A stretch of 64,000 nt of DNA from Thereva unica (GCA_949987705.1 OX465281.1:82054543-82118542), one strand, 5' to 3'. Positions 1-11,223 are shown, counted from the first letter of the stretch. Notes: a model not told the origin generated them from the letters alone. Numbers and translations: made by a program.

Positions 1-150
1 AAATACCATGTTTCATCTTTGACCCGCGTCGGTCGACCAGTGGGTTTTCTTGGACGCCCGTAGGATAAGTTCCTCTAACTCAGAGCGATCCGGAGTAATC
101 GCCCTGAATTTCGCTGGAACCGCAGATCACCAACTAAGGGGTCGAACACG
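1..150 (-). pseudogene. I-type LINE ORF2 fragment, RNase H start
   Basis: Read on the reverse strand, this matches the stretch at about 49735-49865 of the larger I-type LINE in this window. The match covers the linker rich in Arg and Glu and the beginning of RNase H. The HW-TDGS region that carries the first catalytic Asp is recognisable, but about two extra bases near position 30 break the frame just after the Asp. RNase H of such LINEs is thought to remove the RNA template during target-primed reverse transcription. The fragment runs off the left edge of the window, so its full length is unknown. Identity rests on an in-window comparison, so the family link is firm although the clade name is not. 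Confidence 0.7.
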
Positions 151-1010
151 CGGCAAATTGAAACGTTTCAACTGCAACTAGAAAAACGTGACTCGTCTGT
201 GTTTCCGGATATAGGACCATAAATGGGTGCCAGAAAGCTGATTACCTAGGAAAGCAAAGATCCCCTCTCCGGGACTGAGACATTTTGATGGTTAGCATCC
301 CAATAGGGGATCAAAAAAAACTAGCACCTGATTCTAGCGAGCTAAAAGTGGAGCTCCTTGGAGACATTCATTATTACAGGATGACTTTTCCTACTTACAA
401 CGAAGGAAGAACAATAAAAGAAACCCTGCGGCACAGATCTCGAACCGATAATGACAGAATATCAGAAGATGACAAGTTAGATAGCCCACATATATTTTTT
501 TATGTGGGAGACTAGAGGCTGAGGAAAAGTCCTTTAGTCCTCTTCGTATAGAGTGTAATGTCGAACAGCAGCTCTAGTCGGGGAGGAAGGAACTGCCACA
601 ACCCAGCCGGGATATTTTTTTATTCCATCTACTCCGAACACTTTTTCTGTATAAATGTTTGGCATTAGCTAAATCCGAGCAAAGCACATTAGGCACTTAC
701 GTTTTGGAAAACAATGTTCTCGCGGGATTAAGGGTACGGATAAGTTACCTAAACCCCACAGGATGACTTCAAACATTCTCCAGAGTCGGCCTAGCAATCA
801 ACCAGGGAAATTTCAATTTGCTTAAACCGTAAAAAATCCATATCCCTTATTTATTTGAGTGAAAAGCCCCCCCCCCCTTTTTTTTTTTAAAGGGACAAAA
901 AATGGGCCGATTGTGCTACACGGAGACTGCAGAAGGACGAAAAACTCGGTTTTATAGGAAGAAATCGTGAAAAGGGGAGGAAAAGAAGCATTAATATGAC
1001 GAAACTTTAA
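151..1010. other. No gene recognised
   Basis: I see no supported gene here. A perfect 8-bp hairpin (arms 485-492 and 501-508, CCCACATA) and an adjoining C11/T11 homopolymer run (867-888) are the only structures noticed. The short open frames have no family resemblance. Confidence 0.5.
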
Positions 1011-1168
1011 AGGCCCCCATACACGGTGAAATTGGATTTACGACGAAGGGCGCATGTACAACCAAAAGTATCGATTGTGGACCGGTCGGCCGATCAAAAC
1101 TCATTGCGATCATGGGAGTGGTAATGAAAATCTGGATGTACATCCAATTTGACCGTGTATGGCAGCCG
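1011..1168. mobile_element. MITE with CCATACACGG inverted ends
   Basis: The ends form an inverted repeat of about 30 bp matching at 26 positions (1012-1041 against 1139-1168), centred on CCATACACGGT and AAATTGGAT. TAA on the left faces TTA on the right, so the inverted repeat may extend by three bases or may have a damaged 3-bp target duplication. The length of about 158 bp and absence of coding fit a non-autonomous DNA transposon. A PIF/Harbinger affiliation is only a guess from the 3-bp flank. A partial copy of one end is found at 54357-54385. Confidence 0.6.
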
Positions 1169-1250
1169 TTATGAACGAATTTTCGACCAAATTCTAAGCT
1201 GAAGGCTTCACTCTTATTTAATGCTAAACGCCTGGCCGTGAATAGGTCTT

Positions 1251-1428
1251 GAATAGATGAACAAAAAATCGTAGGGGGGGGGGGGGGGGGAATCGTAACG
1301 GTTTCGCCGTTAGGGCGTTTTGACATTTTTTTGGTAGAGGTTTACATATTACCCTGTAGTTTTGTAACCCTATTATATATTCTACGCACCAATCTACGCA
1401 CAATACTTCCACCTATCTAAAACTGTAG
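1251..1428. repeat. Dispersed repeat, copy 1 (partner at 19658-19815)
   Basis: The two stretches share the same order of blocks in the same orientation: an AATCGTA block, a GCCG(C/T)TAGGGCGT block, a TTTGTAACCCTA block and an AATACTTCCA(A/C)CTATC block ending in AAAACTGTA. This copy also holds a run of 17 G (1274-1290) that is much shorter in the partner. No coding potential is seen, and the family is unknown to me. Confidence 0.65.
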
Positions 1429-1734
1429 TGGATACACCACTGAATGAAACAGTCGAAACAGGGGATTGTTAAAGGCGAACCGGCTCCAAATGAGGCAAAG
1501 ACGGTGAAATCGGCTGGAAAGGTTAGGGCTGCGGTTTTTTTGGGATGCATGCAGCGCAGTTTCAATGGCTAAAATTGTACAATCGTACTTTTCTGAAGGC
1601 TTCAAAAAATTGGAGGGGCGCCTGGTTAAGTGTATCAACTACAAGGGGATTTTGTTGCAAATAAAAAAAATACCCCCAAAAAATTGTTCTATCTTTTTCT
1701 TTATTGACGAGAATACGGATCGCAGGACTACAAT

Positions 1735-1957
1735 ATGTAACTATTGGATGTTGTAAGAGCTCGGAAATCGAGAAATTATTCCACCGTCGAGTTGTTCTAT
1801 TTACAATCGAATTTATATCTTGTTGAATGCGTGAAAGGGGGAGTTGCATGGGAGGTGGGTTTATCTCGGAGGAGCAGTCACTATGATAGTAGCGATGACA
1901 TTTTGTCAGTGCTGCTACATTCCTACGATGACTCAGGGGGTCGATGGTGGAGTAATC
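1735..1957 (-). pseudogene. LINE-A ORF2 C-terminal domain fragment
   Basis: The reverse strand encodes the C-terminal region typical of CR1/Jockey-group LINE ORF2 proteins. It includes PLSHRRNVAAL followed by HRYYHSDCSSEI, and later a TTRRWNNFS stretch that corresponds to the family's R-x-WNxLP motif. The same region recurs at 13440-13985 and 40845-41215, again on the reverse strand. The open frame continues past both ends into unrelated sequence. The fragment abuts the oppositely oriented LINE-A copy that begins near 1958, so the two pieces were joined by separate events or a rearrangement. Confidence 0.7.
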
Positions 1958-4528
1958 CTGTTTCCGAAACAAAAACGTCAACGCTGCCGCTATCCGTATC
2001 TCTAGGATCATACAGGCAAGAATGCATTTGTTCATTCCTCATACAACTAAATCTGTGAAGGCTAGGCCCAACAGATGGTTTAATCAGGAGTGTATGAATG
2101 CAATCAGAAATAAAGAAGCCGCCTTTCGAGCTTACAAGAGCTCCCCGAGTGAATCGCTCCGTGTAGAGTATATAAAACTGAGAAATTCCTGCAAAGTCAC
2201 CATCAGGAATGTCAAAAATTCATTTGACAACAAATTGAGAAGTAAACTCTTTAATGCAACCTCTGGTAGCAAGAACTTCTGGTCCTTGGTAAGCTCCATT
2301 AAGAAGAATTTTACTTCATCCACAACTCCTTCATTCATCCACGATGAGAAGGTGATAACAGACAGAAAATCCAAGGCCGATTTATTAGCATCTCTGTTTG
2401 CTGCCAATTCTTCTTTACCCCAAACTGATATGCTACCCCCGGTTCTCGAGCACAGCGCTCATTTAATGGACAGGGTCTTCTTCAGAACTCGCGAGGTGTA
2501 CAGGTGCCTCAAGGAACTCGATGTCAATAAATGCACTGGACCCGATAATATACCCCCTGTCCAGGGTCGGTACTTGGGTTTTTTGCGTCCGGTGCAGTAT
2601 ACCACGTAGCGCCCCCCAAAAGCTCTTTAGTTTTTGATCGCAGTGAATATTATATATTTTGGTATTATTTAGGGGTGCCCTTGGAATACCACCTAGCGTC
2701 GTGCATCACCACTTACCTGAATTCGGCGTCCCCATCCAGTCAGTTAAGGAAACTAAATCTCTTAATGACTAATTAAATGTAAATAAATACTATGTATTAA
2801 TCTATTTTTCTAACGTTAGTCAGAATCAGAAACCACGCCAATACGCCGTAGGTTGTGACGTATAGTATTACTTCCTATGATACGTATTCTGGGATGGCGT
2901 GCCCACCCATGTCCTGACCGCCATCAATTAGAGGCACCGTTTTGGAACCGTCCGCCGGATAGTTGTGCCGCTGCTCTAATCTTCCCCCGGAAGCACGCCC
3001 AAGCTCTAAGCTGACCGGAGTCTTTATCGCTTAGGTCGGTTGCACTCCTACTCTATCACAAAAACAAAGCACGCTACTTATCTGACTCGCCAGAAATGGC
3101 GTCCCCGTGTGGCCCTAGTCTTCTTTCCACTCACAAGCCGGAACCTCTTTCTGTTGGGGAACTGGAGTTGGCTACTGCAACCTATCTCGCCTGGTCCAGA
3201 TCTTAACCTTTTTCTCCAAAAACTTCGGTTTTCTGCCACCGGTAAGTTTCCCTAGCAAACTTTTAGGATGCTTGTCCAAGACTCTTGGTACTGCTTGTCC
3301 AGTTTGACTCTGGTAGTTTACTAATGAAACCTTTTAATAGTAGTTCTTCTCTTTCCAAAATACATGTCACGGGTTGTCCCTTGTTTTCCTTACGGGTTTC
3401 TTAGTTGTTCGTTGGTTTTGTTTTTAAATTTTGTCCCTTGGAACAAAAACGGGAACTTTCTATCTCCTTGGTATCCAAAAAAACCCAACTGACTATTTGC
3501 AAAAAAAAGATCCAGACTTGACTATTTGAAAAAATCGTCCAGACTGACTAAACTTTTTCCTCCTGTTTTTGGTTTTTCTCCCCTATCCCTTTCCAATTTC
3601 TCCAAAACTCCTAATCAAATTCTATAGCGGGCTAATTTTGAATCAAAGGATAGGCCCGCCGTTACAAAAGTATGCGGGACAGAATTGCTTAACCTAATCC
3701 TACATAATTATCATCTTTCCTGATAAGTTTTTTGAATATTATTGTGACCGCCGATCAGAGCCGTCGCTTGAATTTTGCTTTCTGCATTTGCGCCCCCGTC
3801 CAATTGCGCCCGGCGCAAGTGCACCATTTGCACCTATGAAAGCGCCGCCCCTGCCCCTGTCGTCTTAAAACAATGCGCGTCACCTTTGGCTAAACCTCTG
3901 CGCAAACTTTTTGCTCTATCATACTCCTCCGGAGTTTACCCAGACTCCTGGAAACTTGTCCTTGTCCAGCCAATACCGAAAAAAGGTAACTCCAGCCTTC
4001 CCTCCAACTACCGTCCAATAGAAATTACTTCTATTCTCTCCAAAACCATGGAGACGATAATTAACAAAAAGCTAATGGGATACCTAGAATCCAACCAACT
4101 TATCAACGACAAACAATACGGCTCCCGACAAAAAAGATCCACTGGTGATCTTTTAGTTTGCCTTACAGAACACCTCAACCGAAGTTTGCATGGATCTGGG
4201 TCTAGTTTGGTTGCTTTAGATATCTCCAAGGCTTTTGATAGAGTATGGCACTCAGCCTTGTTAGCTAAACTCAAAGCTATTGGAATTGACTCACTTCTGT
4301 ATAAGTGGGTTGAAAGTTTCCTTTCCGGTCGTTCAATTAAGGTAGTATTGGATGGCGTCAAATCTGAATCTCACCCAATTTCTGTGGGGGTCCCCCAGGG
4401 TTCAATTTTATCACCGGCTCTATTTCTCATCTTTATAAATGACCTACTTTCAATCCCCTCCGACCCACTTCTCAGCTTCGCTGACGACGGTACTTTACGT
4501 TACTCTTACAGCTACGATACAAGACAGA
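1958..4528 (+). pseudogene. LINE-A copy 1: linker and reverse transcriptase, split by a hAT element
   Basis: This is part of the ORF2 of a CR1/Jockey-group non-LTR retrotransposon. The first part (to 2561) encodes the endonuclease-RT linker, with WFNQECMNAIRNKEAAF, KNFWSLVSSIKKNF and the RT entry motif TGPDNIPP. After the insertion, the reading frame resumes at 3862 with VLKQCASPLAKPL, then YRPI, RT motif A (LVALDISKAFDRVWH), motif B (VGVPQGSILSP) and motif C (SFADDGTL). The catalytic Asp pair is intact. Taking away the insert and one target duplication leaves the frame unbroken across the site, so the host copy was still open when hit. The copy stops about 15 codons after FADD at an inverted junction (4528/4529). 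Endonuclease, thumb and C-terminus are missing, so it cannot be active. Confidence 0.85.
2562..3853. mobile_element. Non-autonomous hAT-type transposon inside LINE-A
   Basis: The 1292-bp insert is bounded by the 8-bp direct repeat CCCCTGTC (2554-2561 and 3854-3861). It starts CAGGGTCGGTACTT and, read inward from the right end, CAGGGGCGGCGCTT, matching at 11 of 14 positions. An 8-bp target duplication with CAGGG ends is the signature of the hAT superfamily. No transposase frame is present inside; the longest open frame (3040-3255) has no recognised domain, so mobilisation would have needed a transposase from elsewhere. Confidence 0.85.
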
Positions 4529-5640
4529 CCTTTTTTCGGTATTGGCTGAACATGGGTAAGTTTCCAAGAATCTGGGTAAACTCCGGAAGAGTATGATAGG
4601 GCAAAAAGTTTGCGCAAAGGTTTAGCCAAAGGTTAGGCACATTGTTTTAAGACGATGGGGGCATATTATCGGGTCCAGTAGATTTGTTGGCATCGAGTTC
4701 TTTGAGGCACCTGTACACTTCGCGAGTCCTGCAGAAAACCCGGTTCATTAAATGAGCATTGAGATCGAGAGGCGGGGGTAGCGTATCAGTTTTGGGTAAA
4801 AAAGAATATGATGCAAACAGAGATGCTAATAAATCGTGGATAAATGAGGGAGTTGTGAATGAAGTGAAATTCTTCTTAATGGAGCTTACCAAGGACCAGA
4901 AGCTTTTGCTACCAGAAGTTGCATTTAGTAGTTTACTTCTCAATTGGCTGTCAAATGATGTTTTGACATTCCTGATGGTGACTTTACATGAATTTCTTAG
5001 CTTTATATATTCTCGGAGGAGCGATTCATTCGGGAAACTCTTATACGCTCGGAAGGCGGCTTCTTTGTTTCTAATAACGTTCATACACTCCTGATTAAAC
5101 CATCTGTTGGGCCTAGGTTTCACAGATTTGGTAGAATGAGGAATGAATAAATGCATTCTTGCCTGAATGATCCTGGTGAGCAACAGAGTTGACGTTGTTA
5201 TTTCGGCAACACTGGTCCCAGTTAGTGAATTGGAAATAATAAATAAGCCCCAGTCAATTGGCCTTCCAAAAATGTCATACAGTTCTCCTAACTGGTTTGG
5301 GAGCGGAGGCAAATTTGAAAGGGAAGCTAGCGCTGACTAAGCAGTGGTCCGAATTGCCGAGAGGTGAATCTACTTCGACGGAGTACCTCGCTGGATGAGA
5401 AGTAATGAAAAGATCAAGGGGATGGGTTCCTTAATCAGCAACATCAGGAACTCAGGGGATCAGTTTTTAGCCTGAAGATTGGGGGTTTATATTTCTATAA
5501 GGGCACTCAACAAACGAGAAATTCGCCTGAAGTCCACGAATGTTACAGAGGTCAATAACAAAGCTTGACTTGTAACGGGATTTCGGTTGCGCGAGTTCAA
5601 TCGCCACAGTCTTAGGGATATTCCCAGAATTACATTTGCT
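4529..5640 (-). pseudogene. LINE-A copy 2: endonuclease remnants, linker and start of RT
   Basis: On the reverse strand from about 5640 down to 4529 the order is as follows. First comes an endonuclease N-terminus (DLCNIRGLQANFSFVE), then an abrupt jump to an endonuclease C-terminus (LDLFITSHPARYSVEVDS and the SDHCLV catalytic motif). Then come the linker (WFNQECMNVIRNKEAAF, GSKSFWSLVSSIKKNF), the GPDNMPP motif and the first part of RT. The endonuclease middle is missing. A single-base loss after GPDNMPP puts the frame into a stop. Linker similarity to copy 1 is high at DNA and protein level. The 3' end of this copy meets the 3' end of copy 1 head-on at 4528/4529. Confidence 0.85.
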
Positions 5641-6429
5641 TCAACCATCAGAGGCAACAGCCGCCCCAAAAAAATCACGATATTTTATTAAACCTACTCC
5701 CAACCACTACTATCGAGACTCTGATATCGGAGTAACGAGAAACAACTCGCTGGAGTGTTGTCTCCTGAAACGAGTTGAATCACTTCTGAAGACTTCCATT
5801 CTTGCTTTTGTGGGCCTTCCAATGGCTCTGGTTTCCTTCTACAATTGCAGTTCTGATCGAACCAGGCAGTTGTAATCACTCTGGCCTATTGTTTCTTTTA
5901 CTGCCCCCTTATGATGCTTTTAATTTCTTGCCATTTGTTGTTGATCTTGGGCTTTCTCCTACACTTCTCTCAAGTTTTGTACAACATGTGAGCATCTAGT
6001 TCTACATATATCAGGGAATCCGAAGGTAAGAGCTTGTACGATCCAGAATTTGCAAAAGGGGAGTCCGAGGAGGTGAGACGAGTCTACTAGGGGTCGATGG
6101 ACCCATAGACTCATACCAAGGGTGAAGAAGTTACTACCTCACGCAGTTCCTGAGTGGGCATGGAGATTACAGAGCGTACTTTCACCGCTTCAGGTTTGAC
6201 CATTCACCCTTCTGACCAGAATTCCCCTACGATAGAGAGGACTTGAAATTTTTCTGGCTGGTGACAGACTTCTGAGAACATCAACTCCTCTTTCAACTTG
6301 TCTTCACCCAAGACGTTTATGAGATTAATGCTATCTAGTCTGGTTTTAATGGCAAGAGATCAGAGTGTTCAAAACTGCCGCGACCGCAATTAAAGAAAAA
6401 CACTTAGGGGTCAAGTGTAAGCGTCAAGC
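5641..6429. other. No gene recognised
   Basis: Short open frames occur on both strands, but none carries a motif I recognise. The GC level is somewhat higher than in the AT-rich parts of the window, so this may be further decayed transposon sequence. Confidence 0.4.
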
Positions 6430-6545
6430 CACTACGAAGGCCAGAGCTCCAGCTGCCTGGCCCTCAAATATGAGGTATAGGGGTGAAGTACAATAGGCCA
6501 AGTCAATGGCCGTGGTACCTTTGGACCCAATATCTCAAATAAAAG
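6430..6545 (+). repeat. Dispersed repeat, probable I-type LINE 3' end (partner at 27215-27305)
   Basis: The block CAAATATGAGGTATAGGGG, then GTACAATAGGCCAAG, then TGGTACCTTTGGAC(C/A)CAA is shared in order and orientation with 27228-27305. The GGGGTA...ACAATAGGCC core is also found in the 3' untranslated end of the I-type LINE at 50614-50631. I infer that both are 5'-truncated 3' ends of related LINEs. There is no coding here. Confidence 0.5.
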
Positions 6546-6819
6546 GGGGAGGTTTAGTATAGTGTGGGCAATAGTTTACTTTTCCAGAGCATTCGGAAAG
6601 CTTTTGTTTATACTTCTCTCACTCGAACTCAAGCTTTTCCCTACGCCTCTCTCACCTTTGCCTATAACTCTCTCACTCGATCTCATAAGCAGGATAGGAG
6701 GAGTTTGGATAACTACTGGAAGCTCATGTGGCTCCCAAGAGTTGCTACTGCCCAGCGCTGGTTTTGGGTGGCCGAATGTCCTCTCAGTGATTCCAGGTTC
6801 GATTCCGCGCAGGGCTGTG

Positions 6820-9074
6820 GAATATCATTCGCTTTTCCCTTGCGTAAGACTATAAGAAAATAGTCAAATATTTGCCATAAAAAGACCGGTTAACAGTAAT
6901 CTTAATAGAAGCGCTTACTTCTGCGGATATGTTGCGGCGAGTCTTGTATATAAATATAATAAGTTAGCGCTTCCTGTTTAAAAGAAGTGATTCTGTTACT
7001 CTGGAGAAAAACATTTTATTTCGCGTTGGGTTAGGAGTGAGAAGCCAGGTACGAAAGTTTTATGGTAGAACCCAGTAGAACGATCGATGGCGACGGAAAA
7101 ACATTAATACATATGAATGAAGGTTATGTTCGAATACATGATTGTTTTTGTGTTTAAATATTTTTCGTCGACATCATCCGTTCCCGTCGCATTGTGTTTC
7201 TACCATTAAGGTTTGCGAATATGTGCACCCAACCAAGTTTCAAGGTTGAAAGGCCACGGAAGCGTCGTTTTCCACTTTTTTGTTGGAGGGCCACTTTCGA
7301 TGCCACATAAATTTTAAATATGTACATATACGTGTGTATGTAGTATATTTTTTTCCGTAATATTCAGCGTTATCTAATTCTTTACGCAGAGTAAAGCGAG
7401 GAGCAATATAGGAAGAAGAAACGAATTAACAAAACATTAAACAATTTTATTTTCAATGCTCCATCGTTTCACAAAGTAATAATGGAAATCCGTGACTTCT
7501 TGGCGATTTTCTTCCCGAGCAGCAAATGCACAGCTCTCTCGTTACTTCATTCCTGGACCCAAAGGTGTTTTGTGTCACGTTTGTTGGCTGGCTATTGGCG
7601 CTGATTTAAAAAAAAACGAAAGCTCCATGATTACTCCAGCCTCAATGTGTATTCAACTGCAAAAGTATGTGTTCGCGGCAATGTTACGAAACGCGCTTAT
7701 GGAGCAAAAGTTGTAACAGACTGCACACATAACTTGGGCTAAACATGAAGCGGCGCGCGAAAGGAGAAGTGCGACATCTTAAGAAAGACAGAGACAGAAG
7801 AAATTCTCAGACAGTTTCGAGCCATTGTTGGGTTTTTGTAATCGAACTACATTTTCAAGGCTGCGGTTGTAAAATCACCAGGTCAGTATGCGCAACTTTG
7901 CTGCCTCTTATATTTTCTTTCCCACTTTCCACCCAACTATCTTTCTAATTTTGTAAGCAACTTTTTTTGTTTTTTTTGTTGCTCTCTTTGAATTTTGTTT
8001 AGGCGGTCTCCATTTTCGCTTGTGCTCGCGCGCTGCTGTATCAAACGTATCAGAAAAACTGTTCCGCTGAATCATTTCGGTGAGCTTTTTATAGTTGAAG
8101 AATTTGTTTACTTCATGAAACGCTGTAGTAAACACTATGAATATCTACGAAATTTTTAGTCAACCTTGAGTAAAGCAACAGGTCGACGATATCCATGCCC
8201 AATTGATTCTTTATAGAACGAATTAAGACTGTGTAAGTGAAATATATAGCTAAAAATTCGTTAGTGGAAAAGCTTTTTCTAGTAGTTTTATTTTAAAAAA
8301 ATTTCATTAAGGCACTTGATTACATATTTATTTAAAATTTTAACTAATGCGCAATTATGAATAAGAAACGAAAAATATATTTATATGTACATACATATAA
8401 AATACACTCAAACATTTTTTAAATTTAATAGTTTATGTGGGTTACATGTTGTAACAACTTAAGAGCTTTTGAAGCATAAAAAAATTAGAAGCTCTCTTGT
8501 CTTCCGTGTGTCCCGCTTTTCATATCAAACTTATACTAGCCGTAGTAGAATTATAGTATGTATTTACAAAAAAAAAAACATTCTGGAAATTGGCATACAC
8601 GATCGAATGTAGTTCTCGGACTTTAACCTACTGAAAATTAAAAAATAGTTTTTTTGATTAAAAAAATAAATCGGACATTATTAAATAATATTATATGGAA
8701 AAGATTTCTCAAAAGACAAGAAATTTTGATTAGTTTAGTTTTAAACTTTGCTTTTAAATAACATAAGGGTTTGCGTTTTAACATGTTTAAAAAATATGTT
8801 GATGCCAGGCCTTTGAAAAGATATGCATAATGTGCGCATGTTTACCTTGGCCCCCCCGCAGAAAGCTTTACAGGGAAGGAAATAAGAAAGAAAACCTTTA
8901 TTGCTATTGCCAAATACAGCCCAAGTATAAAAAAATAGTACCAAACTTACACTCTTTTTGAGTACAGTGTGTTTAAAATTTATACACACCAAATTTAAGA
9001 AGTGGAGAGTTTTCAACAACCCAGCGGGAAATTTATCAAGTGCTGCCTAAAGAAGGAGGAACGCAGCGCTTCCA
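6820..9074. other. AT-rich stretch, no gene recognised
   Basis: I see no recognisable gene. The sequence contains homopolymer A/T runs and TATGTACATACATATAAA-type simple sequence near 8385-8402, a pattern common in fly intergenic and intronic DNA. Confidence 0.4.
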
Positions 9075-9079
9075 ATTCA

Positions 9080-9545
9080 TACAGGGTGTGGAAAAGGTGT
9101 GGGAACGGTTCGATATTTCCTGAAGGGTAGGTTTTCGTGAAAAAAGTTTGTAGCAAAAGTTGCTCAGGTTGGAGGGTAGAATCGTTTGCACACGAAACTC
9201 ACCCCCACCCACTCACCCCCTCGCAGGGGGTGGGGGTAAGTCTGAAATTTCAAATGGCAACCCCTATTTTTTCTCACGGATTGTGATTCTCCGAAGAAAA
9301 ATATGAAACTTTTGTCTTAAATTTTTTTTTATCCGAAGCTTCCCTGCACCCCCAAAACGAATTTTTAGGGGTAGGGAATAGTCCGGCAATTGTTCGATAA
9401 AAAATTTAAATAGCAACCCCCATTTTGTTTTCACGGATTATGATTCTCCGAAGAAAAATATGAAACTTTTGTCTTAAATTTTTTTTTTATCCGAAGCTTC
9501 CCTGCACCCCCAAACGAATTTTTGGGGGTGGAAAATGTCCGAGAA
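9080..9545. repeat. Dispersed repeat with two 157-bp tandem units
   Basis: The stretch begins ACAGGGTGTGGAAAAGG and contains two head-to-tail units of about 157 bp (anchor TCACGGATT at 9274 and 9431). Both hold GATTCTCCGAAGAAAAATA, a poly-T run and the block CGAAGCTTCCCTGCACCCCC. A C-rich/G-rich pair around 9205-9236 (CACCCCC against GGGGGTGGGGGT) can fold. No protein coding is seen, and the family is unnamed by me. Confidence 0.65.
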
Positions 9546-9569
9546 CGGTTTTCCCACAGCTATGAGAGC

Positions 9570-9870
9570 GGTTACAAGTGAAGGATTTGGATTGTCTTCA
9601 CGTACACGTACCTTCATCCTGTTGAAACCACCGCCGGAACAATGTCTTTCATCGTTTCAAACAAAATATTATTGGTCATGTTGCGATAACGATTTCTATT
9701 GAACTAGCGTGTAAACCGTACGATTCGGTGCTTTTACTGGATGCAAACGAGTCTGTTGATGTTATTGCATCATCTAAAGAATATGTGGTACGAAATCTAT
9801 CCACACATCGACGGATGGCTTGCTCAGATGGAATATTATGTACACCATAAAAATCATGAAGTTGCACGAA
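9570..9870 (-). pseudogene. Transposon-related helix-turn-helix relic (DUF4817-like)
   Basis: The reverse strand encodes QLHDFYGVHNIPSEQAIRRC followed by VDRFRTTYSLDD. This pattern (V/R-N-x-PS-x-x-I-x-R-x-V-x-x-F-x-x-T-x-S-x-x-D) is typical of the small helix-turn-helix domain found in insect mariner/Tc-related transposon proteins. About 63 codons are open. Downstream on the same strand the frame is interrupted by a stop near 9622. It probably bound DNA in an element now lost. Assignment is by motif only. Confidence 0.45.
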
Positions 9871-10383
9871 TCGAAGTAAATTTGAATTATTTGGTAGCGC
9901 TGTTCAAGTAACAGTCTAACCATGATAATTTGTCAGAGTATACTGATCATAAATATCCACAAGTGACAGGAGTATGACAGCCTGTTTGGCCGTTAAGTCT
10001 GTGAAAAGTATTATCTAAGAAAAAAACACCCTATATAATGAACTTTAGCGTTTTTACGACTATTTCTCTATTTTGAAAATAATGCATTTTGGCAAAAATA
10101 TTAAGAGGGCAAATGTGTAGAGCATAGAATGATCTATTACCCCGATTTCACCAGCCTCATTTCGATTTCGAAAATGTCCAATTCAATCCGCATGACTGGC
10201 ATTTCCATTCAGTTCGTGCTTAAAATTATTATTGCTTTTTCGTCAGAAGTTAAAATTGCAAAAGCTTACTCGAACTTAGACTTTATTTTCCCTAAGTTTA
10301 ATATGTGAAAATGTCTGGGAGCTCAGGCAAAAACTGAAGTTCAGTACACCAATTTGCACGAAAATGCAATATGAAATATTGTA
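9871..10383. other. No gene recognised
   Basis: I see nothing beyond short AT-rich frames. Confidence 0.35.
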
Positions 10384-10516
10384 CGAGCTTCTGAAGGAAA
10401 AAGAAGCGTAGGACGATCAAGAAATAGATGGATGAACGAAGAGCTGAAGATATGCGAAAACTTTATATAACAAACTGGAGACAATTAGTGACCCGAAGAG
10501 AAGACCAAAAGTAGCC
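10384..10516 (+). pseudogene. LINE ORF2 C-terminal fragment
   Basis: The forward strand reads GRSRNRWMNE in one frame and, after a one-base shift near 10440, EDMRKLYITNWRQLVTRRED. This matches the common C-terminal pattern of LINE ORF2 proteins: a GRP-x-x-RW block, a D-x-x-K block, then W(R)xLAxDRxxW. The LINE tail around 54540-54622 and 56950-57078 has the corresponding NWRKL block. It is only about 130 bp long, so the clade cannot be told. Confidence 0.55.
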
Positions 10517-11223
10517 TTATTTAAAAATTTGCGATATAATCATTTTTAATCTGCCACGAATTGAGAAAACGTATTTGTTTGCTTGGTGCTATTGTATGAG
10601 TTCGGGAATACAGACTGTGGAAGGCATTCGAACTTCGCAGAGTCCGTGAAAAAAGAGCTGTAGACTGTCAGAGTGAGTCGAGCGGGTTACTTATTTTAGT
10701 GGTGAAACTTTCCCAGAGCTGCTATAATCCTATGGTGGCTTAGTGAGCAAATTGAAGAGCAAATAGCGCCACCACCAATAAGTTTGACAATTCGGTTTCG
10801 CAACTTATACAGCCAAACTAAGGCGATTCTTGGGACCCGGTAAGATATACCAGTTATATTCAAGGCGGCGGCAAATGCAGGGCTTGCAACCTTTTAAAAA
10901 TCCCAAGCATTGGGATACGTGTTTAGCAATTTGGAATGTGATTATTTCAATGTGAATCTTCAGTTAATGTCGTGGATATGGATGGATATATCGGCGGAAG
11001 TTTTGCCAAACATGAGACAGTACTTCGTTTTTAATGCACTAAATTAAACACGATTCTTGCGGCACCTTGATTTAATGCCCAGAAAGAAAGCTATTAATCT
11101 AATTCCTTAGAACTGAGTCGATTCGATACCAATAGCTTAGATTTAAGGCAACAGAGCAGGGCAAAATACTCTATCAGAAGCCTTGGAAATAGTAGAGCAA
11201 TCATGCCAGATTCACCAAATCGG
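10517..11223. other. No gene recognised
   Basis: No motif or repeat that I can place. Confidence 0.35.

Noticed and set aside
1274..1290. G17 run as a quadruplex-forming element of interest
   Set aside because: A homopolymer within a repeat copy, shortened in the partner copy; no further support.
1562..2035. A 157-codon reverse-strand open frame as a host gene
   Set aside because: Its middle is LINE-A C-terminal coding and its two ends read through unrelated sequence, so it is a chance fusion.
6769..6806. tRNA-like gene or SINE head with TGGCCGA and GGTTCGATTCC
   Set aside because: The two words resemble A- and B-boxes, but they are only 20 nt apart and no cloverleaf forms around them.
8385..8402. 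Short TATGTACATACATATA run as a regulatory site
   Set aside because: It is a simple sequence common in fly DNA; nothing ties it to a promoter.
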